This document shows positions 34,111-44,427 of a stretch of DNA of 64,000 nucleotides, piece by piece. The notes beneath the pieces were generated by a model, which was not told where the DNA came from, ran no database searches, and saw nothing but the letters and a program-made list of their open reading frames with translations. Location of the stretch: positions 2,666,001 to 2,730,000 of the forward strand of contig WAID01000001.1 of NCBI GenBank assembly GCA_016584495.1. Reading direction: 5' to 3'. Made by a program: the position numbers and the translations under genes. Positions within the stretch are counted from its first letter, which is position 1, and every line of letters starts with the position of its first letter. This DNA is from Celoporthe dispersa (Eukaryota; Ascomycota; Sordariomycetes; Diaporthales; Cryphonectriaceae).

Positions 34111-36735
34111 TTAAACCATGCCCAAGTACCGCGTTGTAAAAGCCGTGTCCTCCTTGGCCCCCTTGACACCGATCCTCACAACCTCACCAGGCACAATATC
34201 CACAAGGTTGTCCTCAAACCTCACCTCGTCATCCTCACACTCGAGCGCAAGTCCCTTGACGGGCACCTCGGCACTGACCTCGACAGCGTTGCCCTCCTGG
34301 TTGAGCACGGCCTTGAGGTGCTTGGGCTTCTGCAGGTGAAGGTACTTGAGCGGCTCGGGCCAGTTGACGTAGCGCGCGAGCTGTTTTCCAGTGCCGTCCG
34401 CGGCGACGATGTAGGCCGCGACTACGGTGCGGGCCTCTTCGCCCTTGTCTTTGTGGATGACGGGGACGTCCATGGAGAGGATCTCGGTGGAGCGGTTCTC
34501 CTTGAGGAGGACGTCGGATCTGGCTTTCTCCGAGAAGGTCTCCTCCCCAGTCTCGACGTCAAAGGCCTTGAGGATGCAGTCCACCTTGACGTCGTCCAGC
34601 GTGAGGTTCGAGCCCCAGACCTCGATGACGCTGCGCACGTCGATGTCGACACGGGTGTACTTGTCCCTCGGGTGTCGGTGCTCCTGCCGCGTGATGCCGA
34701 TGCTCAGCGGGGCCATCTCACGCTTGACGGTGAAGTAGGCGTGCTTGGGTCGCAGGTAGTAGTCCACGATCGACCAGCTCGTGACGGGCCAGCAGTCGTT
34801 GATCTGCCAGACGAGGGCGCCCGCCGAGTATTCCTTACCCGGCCCCTTCCACTGCCTCTTCCACAGGCGGTACGCGGATGCGATGCACTCGCCCTGCATG
34901 AGCTGGGTGCAGTAGACGAACTGCTCGATGGGGTCGGGGGCGTAGCGGAAGTTTTCGACCAGGTAGAGGGCGATGCGCCGCTCGTGCCCGTCAGCTTTGT
35001 TGTGGAAGTCCACTGTGCTGCTCTGTGGGTAGCGGTCCGGGTCGTCTTTGCCGAGAGGCAGGTAGGACTCGATGGTCTTGATGTGTGGGAAGGCCTCCAT
35101 CCCGAACTCGGAGACGAAGCGCCCGACGAGCTTGTCAAAGTTCTGGTACTTCTCTTGGCTACCGTGCCAGACATTCCACTGGTGCAGGTCACTAAGGGAC
35201 AGGATTAGCTGAACCGTCTGCCGGACAGATGGTAATGGAAAGTTCATACCCCACAGTTGGATCCGATGTGGGCTTGCCGCCACCCCAAGGGCTTCCAAAG
35301 TGATAGTACGTGCCAGGGATGAGCTCTGCGCATACATCAGCCAGCACCTTCTCGTATATGTATCGTGCAGGAAAGTCCGTCTTGAGCCAGGACTCGGCAT
35401 CCTTGTTCTCAAAATCATACGTCAGGCCTGCCGACTCCTGGTACTGGTAATCCTCATTGTTGCCCGCCCAGATCACAATGCTGGGGTGGTGGCGCAGGAG
35501 TTTGACGTTCTCTTCTGCCTCGCGCTTGATGGATCTGAGAATCTCTGGATGGGCTGGGTAGTTGCCGCAGCCGAACATGAAGTCCTGCCAGACCAGTATG
35601 CCGTACTCATCGCAGGCATCATAGAAGGCCTGGTCCTCGTAGATGCCACCGCCCCAGACGCGGATCATCACCTGGTTGCCGTCTGCCACGAGCTTGACCC
35701 AGTCGTAGTATCGCTGCCGACTGATCCTGGGCAAGAAGTTGTCTGCTGGGATCCAGTCAGATCCACCGCAGTAGATTGGGATGTTGTTGACCTGGAAAAG
35801 AACGAGGTTCCCGGCTGGCCGTCTAGTGGCCGCTGTATGAGCTCTGAGCGGCGGATCCCAATCTTCTTGGTCAACGCGTCGACTTCCTCGTCGGTGTCAC
35901 TGAGAAGTGTCGCGGTGACAGTGTACAGAGGCTGCTCGCCGTACCGGATAGGGTACCACAACGACGGACTGGATATATGGAAGGATGCCTCTATGTCTCC
36001 ATTCCCCTTGATGGTCTCAGATGCCACGGCTTGTCCGTTCAGAGACACCTGGAAGCTGACTTTCTCCGCCGCCCCCTCGACTGCAGCGTGTGCAATGACC
36101 GTCGCGGATTTCAAGTCCTCGCCCACGCTGGTGTCGAAGTAGAGATCCGACAGGCGGGACTCATAGATCTCCAGGTTGATTGGTCTCCAAGGCCCACAGG
36201 TATTGAGAACGGGCCCCCAGTCCCATCCGAACTCATACTGGGCCTTCCTCACGGCCAGCCTCGAGCTGTCCCCGTTCCAGCACCCCCACTTGTGGGCGGG
36301 GTGCTTCTCGACCTCCTTCCAGCCTCTGAGGTATGCGCTATCGAAGGTGATGACCAGCTCGTTCTCGCCCTCTCTGACCGTCGAGGTCACGTCTACCCGC
36401 TCGGGGGTGAACATGTTGTCCGACTCCAGGATCTTGGTGCCGTTCAGGACCACCTCGGCGAAGGTGTCCAGCCCGTCAAAGGCCAGCACGGCCTTGCGTC
36501 CCTTCTCGACACTCGGGGCCGTGAACTTGGTCTGGTAGATCCAAACCTTCTCACCAATCCACTGGACATCGACCTCATTCTTGCCGATGAACGGGTCAGG
36601 GATGAGGCCGTGGTGCATGAGGTCCAGGTGGACATTGGTAGGGAACTGAGCCACGGGCAGGAAGCTGGCGTCTTCCTTGTCTGCTTGCCTGAACTCCCAG
36701 TGCTTGTCGATGGGGATGACCGTTCGAGATGCCAT
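34111..36735 (-). CDS. GH2 beta-mannosidase, one frame break
   Basis: Exo-beta-mannosidase that releases mannose from the non-reducing ends of mannan- or N-glycan-derived oligosaccharides. Exons are 35250-36735 and 34111-35191 (intron 35192-35249), 855 residues after one correction. There is no signal peptide, as in the intracellular group. It opens with HWEFRQADKEDASFLP and has the jelly-roll motif AFDGLDTFAEVVLNG and EFGWDWGP. The acid/base Glu is in WAGNNE (about 427) and the nucleophile Glu in VSEFGMEAFP (about 523), then CWPVTSWSIVDYY. Between GQPGTSF and FQVNNIPIYCGG the frame shifts: one T is missing from a T run (plus-strand A run 35796-35799). I chose the ATG at 36735; an in-frame ATG at 36903 would add a Pro/Gln-rich, probably untranslated stretch. 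A TATATA motif lies at 36931-36936. Confidence 0.92.
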
Positions 36736-37847
36736 AGTGTGAGGCCGCTGTATATGTTGTTGTTGTTGTTGTTCTTCGTCTTGTGTATAAGAATGGTAAA
36801 GAGGGGTTGCAGGTGGGGTAGGCGTTGGTGACCTCGGGACGGCAAAGGCAGAGGATGCTGCAGGCTGCGACGGAGGAATCTTCGTCATGATGGCTGAGAA
36901 CAAAATCAGGGAAGGAGCGAGGGTGATATATACGCCTTTTTATTATGTGAAGGAAACTCTTGGGTGGTGATTGGTGTGTTGGAGTAAAGTTGGACTGGAT
37001 GGTTGGAGAAAGAAAGTCGCAGTGCGTGTCAGCTGTTCGCCCCACATACTATGCGCCCCCCCCCTTCCAAACCCTTTTGCGCTTTGTATGAACATCGTAG
37101 CCGAAGAGACTCGTAAAAGCATGTTTAATGGTAATGAGCATTTGGTTATATAACCAGCTTTTCAGGCTAGGCCGACTGGATCGGAGTGCGAGCCCGTCGA
37201 TCCGGGAGCGACTCGATCGAGGCATGATCCCCATCAATCTGTAACCCCTGCCGACAGATTATGTAATCCATGTTTATATAACGAACATTGGGTACTGGCA
37301 CCTGGTCTTTGCTGCTTATAAGTTAACATAATATCTACTTTTTCTTATAATAGGGAATTCGAACTATAAAATCGAAACGCATATATATACACATATGTAT
37401 ATATGTATTAAAGATTTAATATAGGTAAAACAATATTGAGTATATAATACCAAGAATAGGATTTCAAAACCTAATTTGAATGGAAAGTTGCAAACAAAAA
37501 TAGTATGGAAAGAAAAAAAAAGACTTGAATTGCGAGACAGGAACTGGCATTGAGGGAACACCACAGAAAGAGAAACGAACAGCCAGCCAGAGAGGCTGAG
37601 GCTGTCCAGGGTGCTGGCTGGCTAGCAGGGCCGTGCACAGCACACCTAGCAGCTTTGCCAACCCAACAACCAAAACAACAAAACATCACGCGTCGTCTGC
37701 TCAACAACCCATCAAGGCTGGCACACACCTGCATTGTCGACAGCATTAAGACCGCACAGACAAGATCGTGAAGCCAGCTCCTGAGGTTTTCATCATCATC
37801 ATCATCATCATCATCAAGAACAACCACCCCCAGAGCAATAAGTCACC
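36736..37847. other. AT-rich intergenic region
   Basis: Beta-mannosidase promoter followed by an AT-rich segment (about 37255-37500) with ATATAT runs, then a (CAT)n microsatellite at about 37791-37815 just before the next possible gene. No gene is seen. Confidence 0.4.
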
Positions 37848-38375
37848 ATGTCGACTCTACTCGGCTTCACTGCAGCCACCGGCCAGAACCGTTTCGCGGC
37901 CAAACCAAACTCCCAAGCCAACCTGCACACCAAGACCGGCTCCTACACACACAAGCAGCACCTTCATCTCAATCTCTTCATCATCGCCAAGCCCCCCACT
38001 ATGCTGAACACGCTTTGTGGTGCGGCTGTTGGGATGCTGCCTCGTTGGCCTAAGCCGACCAGCCTCTAGGAGGAGCTGGCGGCGGTCCACGAGGCCAGCG
38101 TTCGTGGGCATACCAATACCTGCATTCAGGTTAGCGGCTTCGTGGGCAAGAACCAGGTCATCGCCCCGTCTCATCACGCTGAGGCATTCGCCCAGTTTGA
38201 GCGCCTCACCGCTCGCAACCAGCGCATGCGTCTTATCGGCGCTGGTGCCGTCTGCGGCATCGTCTGCGGCACCGTCTGCGGCACCGCGCTAGCCATCTGG
38301 TTGACCGGCGGCCGCGAAGTCGCCCTCGCCCGCGCCCGCGGCCACGGCCGAGAGCCAAGCTCGAGCACCCTCTAG
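37848..38375 (+). CDS. Doubtful small membrane-anchored protein with an in-frame TAG
   Basis: The frame opens at a good ATG context (CACCATG, 37848) and is open to 38375 except for one TAG at 38067-38069. The stop is immediately followed by GAGGAGCTGG and preceded by CTCTAG, so it could be the acceptor of a roughly 45-base intron (weak GTTGGG donor near 38025) rather than a true stop. The second half reads EELAAVHEASVRGHTNT, GFVGKNQVIAPSHHAEAF, FERLTARNQRMRLIG, then a short Cys/Gly/Val-rich hydrophobic segment built on a 12-base tandem repeat (38240-38285) and a basic tail. It might be a one-span membrane protein. I recognise no family; if the stop is real, only a 73-residue product remains. 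Confidence 0.35.
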
Positions 38376-39757
38376 GTGCTTCGGTATGCACATACCCGTC
38401 CTTCTTCCTCTGCATGTCGCTAACCTATGCGCCCCACCAGATGCTTCTCCTCGGTCCGGCCTCGCTATCGCTCTAGCCCTCGCCATCCCTCTGGCCCTCG
38501 CCCTCACACCTCCCCTTGGCTTCGGCCTCTCTGAGTCGAAACGACCATCGAAGATAAAGACATGAGCAGGTTGGGAAATTGAATACGGGCCCAAACAAGG
38601 CGCCTGAACAGGCTCTTTTAATCGTTCTGGCGCCTTTCAATAAGAAAGAAAATTCTCCTCTCATCCTCTCCGCCACATCTCCTCCTGATGCTGTTGGTGC
38701 AGGCGGCTCTAGGTGACAAACTGCTTTACAATACATGTGTGGTGCAGGTCCTTGGTACATGACCAACAGGTCTTTTATATTAAAGCAATCGTAGAGCCTC
38801 TAACCCTCGTAAGCTCTCTCGCCGTCATGTTGTCTCTCTTCCTAAGGACCCAACCGTGAATCTCTCCAATCGAGAGGGAAGTATGTCCAGATGGCCCTGC
38901 TGAAAAACCCTGGGCCCCAGCAATTGAGAGCCGGAACGTCGGGCAGAATTTCCTATGGGCGTGGCGGGCCCGCTCTCCTCTTCCTGGCATGAGCCTGCTC
39001 TTCCGAGGATCAGCCTTCACGGAGCCGGGTGGCAACGGGCCGGGCGAGTGGGTTTTGGGGCATTCAATAAACTGACCCAGAGAGATAGAGACAGAAGAAG
39101 AGACCTCGCTGCATATTGTTTACAACAGCCAGCACCACTTGTGACGCAAATGAAAGACGCGCTAACGGATCACTCCTTTCCGCCGACCTTTTCCTGGAAA
39201 CCCCTCCCTCAAAGACTAGATCTAGGTTTGATTCGGTAGAACCTGGACTTGGGATGTGATCTGCAATGTAGCCTCATCTTGCCGATATGAGATCTTGGCG
39301 CGTGATCCTTCAAGAACATGCCCTGCTTTCTGGTGTTGTATCGTGGCAATATGGTCGATCATCATCAGCATTACTATACGACTTCTTCAGTGTCGTGATA
39401 GCCATCCTGTCTGGCTTATCCACTCCTCTCCCTCCCTCTCATACGGTTTCCAACAAGAGATATAAGCGACCGTGTCATAGTACCAGTGTCCGTCAGTTCT
39501 GTAGACGCCCCGCTTTTACCAATCCAACTCAAAGTTCCTCTTGTGTCGTAGTATCCAGAAAAGAAAAAAAAGACGGTATCCCGAACGCCCTCATGTCCAA
39601 TTGTATCGTCGCAAGCTGAAGGGGCAGGAAGCAGGAAGACGCCACGAATGTGAAACCCCCTTCAGGCCTGCTAGCGAGACCAGCTCTCGTGCAGGCCGGA
39701 AGGGGAGAGGAGGGCTGGCTGGCTGGTGTGCTCCCCAGGATGACGAACAAACAGCCA
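38376..39757. other. Gene-free stretch
   Basis: About 1.4 kb between the doubtful small gene and the 3' end of the Rab-type GTPase. Small overlapping frames on both strands show nothing protein-like. Confidence 0.4.
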
Positions 39758-40989
39758 TCAGCAGCAGCCTCTCCTGTTTCTCCTCGCGCTCAGCGTGAAC
39801 ACGTCCTCCCACTCCCTCATCCCGACCCCGACACCCCACTGACCCCGGCTCTTGCCCCTCGCCCGGCCGGTCCTCCTGGCCCCGATCTCGTCCGTGGTGA
39901 GGGCGCTCTTGATGCTCGCCCCGTCGCTGGCATTGCTGTGCCACAACCCGCCCGCGTCGCCGTACTGGATCCCGCTCATCGGGTCGTCCGGGTCGATCTC
40001 GCCCAGCTCGATCTTGGTGAGGATCATCCTCGCCAGCCGCGCGAACACCTCGTCCACCCCGTCTCCGCTGAACGCGCTGACCTCCATCGTGACCGGCACG
40101 TTGACGCTGGACGCCCACCTGCTCGCCTCCCCCGCCGTGACCTCCCTCCCATCCGGCGCGATTGTCGCCCGCTGCTGGTGTGCTCCGCCGCCGCCTCCGT
40201 AATTCGCCGTGATGGTGCTCCGACTCGTCGTGCTGCTCACGCTGCCCATCGAGTACCCACCCGCTTGCCCCTCTCCTGCGAGCGTGATGGTGCTCGTAGA
40301 CCCATAGCTTGAGGGCGTCGGCGGGGGCATGCTTGTGTCCACGAGGTGGTTGGAGTCCGCAAGGTCGAGCTTGTTCCCCGCGAGTACTAGCGTGAGGTTC
40401 GGCGAAGCTAGGGCGCGCGCGTCGTTGAGGAAGGGCTGCAGGTTGTTGAAGGAGGAGTGCGAGGTGAGGTCATAGATGAGGATCGCGCCGGCCGCGCCGC
40501 GGTAGTAGGACCTCGATACGGATCGGAAACGCTCGGTGCCGGCTGTGTCCCAGAGCTGTCCGTTATGACCAGTCGTCAGCTATCGGATCGGAGGGCCAGG
40601 AAGGGATAGAATGAGGAGTGTAAAGGATGACGCTGATTCGGGTCTCACCTGTAGCTTTATCCTCTTCCGCCTCGCGCCGGTGCCGACCTTGATGATCTTG
40701 GTCGCGAACTCGACACCGATGGTCTGCGATGAGAGAACCCTCCACTCATTCTTCACGAAACGATGCAGCAAGCAGGACTTGCCCGTTCCGCTGGGCCCGA
40801 GTAATATGATCTTGGCCAGGTAATCGTACATGCTACCCAGCTCCTATGCGCGTGTGCCAACCATCATCGTCAGCAGAGGTCCCGAGCAAAGTGTGCCACA
40901 GGAACGGTATGCGACCCGGGCCGTACCTGGTCTCGAGCCGTGATGTTGCTCTCCTCGCTCGCGGCAGAGGAGCGTCGCGGTCTCGTCAT
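39758..40989 (-). CDS. ypt4: Rab4/Ypt4-type small GTPase with internal insertion
   Basis: Ras-superfamily GTPase of the Rab4 group, a switch for endosomal recycling traffic, attached to membranes by geranylgeranyl. Exons are 40927-40989, 40649-40843 and 39758-40555, 351 residues with all phases matching. An N-terminal extension (MTRPRRSSAASEESNITARDQ) precedes YDYLAKIILLG. G1 is GPSGTGKS (37-44), the effector region SQTIGVEF, G3 WDTAGTERF (88-96) and G4 NKLD (147-150). A Ser/Thr/Gly-rich insertion of about 60 residues follows G4, before VNVPVTMEVSAFSG (G5). The long C-terminal linker ends in RRGCC, a prenylation signal. The usual Rab is about 210 residues, so the insertion and linker are large but are known from filamentous fungi. 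The frame is intact. The symbol is assigned by resemblance only. Confidence 0.88.
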
Positions 40990-41678
40990 CTTGAAGTTCG
41001 TCGCTCGTGATGTTTTTCTCGTTCGATAACGTCGCTGATTCTGTCGATGAACGTCTCGGTGGGATGGAAGGGAGGGAGGAATGGATTTATCGTGAGCAAT
41101 AGAAGGAGGAGGGTTGGATATAGTTTAACTTTTTCTTCTTTCTTCTTCTTTCGCTATCTCATTCACAACAGAAGATGTCACACGACGAAAATGTATGCAT
41201 GCATGCATGCAGTGCTGCGTTATCAATCAGGGAGTTAATTGTGGCATGCATTGGCGACAACGCTTAAGATGCAGTGAGTGGGCGTCACCAGGTCCACTAA
41301 TGGGTCCCCCACCCATGCCCCTAAGACTGTCTCCCTGCCCCCAATCGTTGTTCTCAAACCACGGCCTTTAGAAGCAGCCCGCCCCGTTTCAGGTCCCACC
41401 GCCCAGGTGCTTATCACCCAGATTTAGCACCACATACGCTATTTACAGGGGTGTCCTCGCCCGCGGCTCAGGCGGTCCGTCGCTTGCTTAATAGAATGAT
41501 CAGAGGGAAAGAGAGAGAGAATTGCCGCGATGGACCTCGGCTGGGCGTGTCCTGTGGGTTGGCTCACACGTCCCTCATCTTCTGACCGCGACTGATTTTC
41601 GAGAGATCGAAAGATGAGTTGGCAGAGCATCCACCGTGCTTTTGCATACAAGCAGGAGAGGCGTCACTGTCATTCACG
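40990..41678. other. Divergent intergenic region
   Basis: Promoters of the Rab gene and the SDR gene. A T/C-rich run (41128-41158) and an ATGC tetranucleotide repeat (about 41190-41212) are present. No gene is seen. Confidence 0.4.
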
Positions 41679-42595
41679 ATGAAGATCTCGGGTCGCACCT
41701 TTGTGGTCTCAGGCGGGTAAGTTGTCCTCCCTCCTCTGGTCCCTCTTCGATGCAGGAAGAACATCACAATCACATGCCAAAACCTATCGTAGACAACCTG
41801 TACTGATTGCTCTCTGTCGTCCCTTCCCAGAGCATCCGGCCTCGGGCGTGCAACAGCTCTCGAGCTGGCCCAGCACGGCGGGAACGTCTCCATCCTCGAC
41901 CTGAACGAGGACGCCGGCACCGAGCTCGTGAAGCAGCTGGGCGGCGAGTCGCGGGCCAAGTTCTTCCCCGTCGATGTGACAGACACAGAGAGCATAGCAG
42001 CGGCCGTGGAGGGACGGCGCAGTGGGTGAACAAGACGGGCGCCCCGCTGGGCGGCATCATACCGGCTGCCGGCGTCGGCAACCCAGGCCTGATCCTCGAC
42101 GGCAAGCACAGGCCGCTCTCGCTGCAGTCCATCGACTTCGTCCTTAACATCAACCTGCGCGGCACCCTCGACGTGCTCCGGCAGTTCCTCCCCCTCCTCG
42201 CCCAGGGCCCGGCCTCGCCCACGGCCCATGGTGACCCCGAACGCGGCGTCGTCGTCATGGTCGCCTCCGCCGCCGCTTTCGACGGCCAGATGGGCCAGAC
42301 GGCCTACGCCGCCTCCAAGGGCGCCGTCGCGAGCATGACCCTGCCCCTGACGCGGGACCTGTCGCGCTTCGGGATCCGTGTGGTCACCATCGCGCCCGGG
42401 ACATTCGAGACGCCCATGACGGCCATGATGAGCGATAAGGTCAGGACAAGCCTCGAAAAGAGCATGGAGTTCCCTAAGCGGGGCGGCACGGGGGAGGAGT
42501 TTGCGGCTCTGGTCAGGAGCTGTGTGGAGAACGTCATGCTGAATGGGACCGTGATCAGGCTGGACGGAGGGTCGAGGATGCCGAGCCGGCTGTAA
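41679..42595 (+). CDS. Short-chain dehydrogenase, HSD10 / 3-hydroxyacyl-CoA dehydrogenase type-2 like, one frame break
   Basis: NAD-dependent SDR resembling mitochondrial 3-hydroxyacyl-CoA dehydrogenase type 2 (isoleucine and short-chain fatty acid breakdown). Exons are 41679-41716 and 41831-42595, 267 residues after one correction. The cofactor site SGGASGLGRA forms across the intron, followed by VSILDLNEDAG with the Asp that marks NAD preference. Then come AAGVGNP, VLNINLRGT, VVVMVASAAAFDGQMGQ, and the active-site Tyr/Lys in TAYAASKGAV (about 172 and 176). The end VENVMLNGTVIRLDGGSRM is typical of this group. After AAAVEG the frame shifts: one G is missing from the run at 42011-42013. No clear transit peptide is seen. 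Confidence 0.87.
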
Positions 42596-43517
42596 TGCAT
42601 AATACCAAGCCAGATGCTGCTAGAGATGAATTTACCCCATAGCTGCTATCGTTGATGTCCCCCGTGACGGATTGCCCCCTTTGCAACAGACTTTCTGCTG
42701 TAGTGAAGATACAATAGGAGACATTTGCTGAAGGAAAACGATCGCGGGCAAGAATCTCAAGCAGTAAGAAAGGCAGTTTAGTCAATGGCTTCGAGAATGC
42801 TAGGAATGGCCCCGTGGGACTAAGAATCAATCACCTTGGGAAAAAGCACTTGGGACGGGTGCCTGCTGCAGACACAGAGTGGTTCACAAACATAGCATCA
42901 GATTTCCTTTTCAAGAAGAACACAGCCTGACAGCAAGGCGTGATTAGATGTTAGACCCGTATCTGTACCACGACGAGCAACTTGAACATCGCGGCTTTTT
43001 CAAGGCCTGGTTTCGATCTACGGCACGAAGACTGTCGACGCAGCCTTGGAATCCCCGGATATGAAGTGCTCCCGCGGGCGCATCCGAGCAGACTTTGCTA
43101 GCCGAGGGTGATTCATAGAAAAGGCCATAGCGCAGTGGGCAGCACAATAGCGGCGCATAAATGGGTTCTTTTGCGAGGAGGGCGTTGTTCACATGCTGGT
43201 ACAGCTCGTTTGTGTCGATTGGTTGGTCGAGAAAAAGGGATGTCATTTTTGAAAGGTCTCAATACCGGCAAGATGCATTTCCGTGCCGTCTAAACTCCAT
43301 GAAACATCACCATTGGTGTCCGATGTTCCGATGTCCACCCAACCCGAGAGATGCCAAACAAACAACTGTAGCCCTGCAGAGTGGGATCAGTCAGCGAAAC
43401 TGCGCTCGTGTCGTCCATGGTGCCGTCTAGCGGCGCAGCGTTCTTCGTCCCAGCGCGACCTGAGCGTACCTTGTTCACGTTCCCAAGCTTCTCTGCGCCG
43501 CCGCCCGTTATTTCCAT
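42596..43517. other. Intergenic
   Basis: About 0.9 kb between the SDR and the convergent RPS21 gene. No gene, RNA or repeat is recognised. Confidence 0.4.
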
Positions 43518-43899
43518 TTATCGCTGCGCAGACCAGACGTTCTTGACGAGGCCGTCGCGCTGGGCCAGGCGGTTGAAGGCATCATCGGACTCGCCCATGG
43601 CGCGGACGAAGCCGCAGAGGGCGTAGACGTGGTTCTCGCCGGGGACAGCACGGCCGGACTCGTCAACCTTGGCGACGGAGATCTGGACGGAGGCGTGGTC
43701 CTTGGCCTTGATGATGCGGTTGGTGGCAGAGCACTTGCGGGGGACGTAGCTATTCGAAGGAGGAAGGGAGAGAGTCAGCATTGGGGCAGTCCTCCATCAT
43801 GTGTGCATGTGTCTGCCGTAGTCCTCCTCCAATTTGCGAGCGCCGAAATCTAACAGGGGTCGCTTACAGGTCCACGATCTCGCCACGGTCGTTCTCCAT
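43518..43899 (-). CDS. rps21: 40S ribosomal protein S21
   Basis: Small-subunit ribosomal protein eS21, needed for late 18S rRNA maturation and 40S function. Exon 1 (43868-43899) encodes MENDRGEIVDL up to the first two bases of the Leu codon. Exon 2 (43518-43749) continues with YVPRKCSATNRIIKAKDHAS, SVQISVAKVD, YALCGFVRAMGESDDAFNRL and ends DGLVKNVWSAQR. The total of 87 residues is the standard fungal length. The very early intron (43750-43867) is usual for fungal ribosomal protein genes. No frame breaks. Confidence 0.95.
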
Positions 43900-44427
43900 T
43901 TTGACGGCTTGGTTGAAGGATCTGACTGAGGTCGGTTTTGTTGGATGGGTTTCGCGAGGTGCAAGAAATCGTCCAGTCGTCAGTATCCGGGGGGGTCGAT
44001 CGTCAGTGGTGGTGATGGTGTATGGTTAGAATTTGACTGTGGGACTTCGAATTTTGTGTGAGATGGTCCGAGCGTCTACCTTTCCGCTTACCACATTGGT
44101 GGGGCTCTCGTGCTGAGTCAGCTATCAACTGTTATCCCCCCTGTCCCCTACGACGAGATCTTGCAAGTCAGGTGAACTCGCGTTGATCTGCCGCCAAGCC
44201 TGCCGTGGGTGGAACCTCTCGAGGCAGGTCGTCGCCCTGGCAGTGTTTGTCCACATGCATCATGCACCTCATTTCAAACCGCTCCCATTCACACTGCTGT
44301 TGTCTACTTTTTTACGAGGCGCGTGGCGCGTTCGCTGTCTGCCGTTCAGTCGCACTGCACCGTTCAAAATGGCAGACGGCGGCCCGTTGTGCTCTCACCA
44401 GCGCGTCCCACGCTGCATGACCGCCTC
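43900..44427. promoter_or_regulatory. Shared promoter region of RPS21 and SLX4
   Basis: Short divergent spacer between a ribosomal protein gene and the endonuclease subunit gene. The SLX4 frame is open upstream of its first in-frame ATG and includes LSPARPTLHDRL at 44390-44427, which resembles coding sequence. The true SLX4 start may therefore lie near the ATG at 44369, in another frame. Confidence 0.4.

Noticed and set aside
34318..35208. 296-codon plus-strand frame opposite beta-mannosidase
   Set aside because: Antisense shadow of exon 2 of the GH2 gene.
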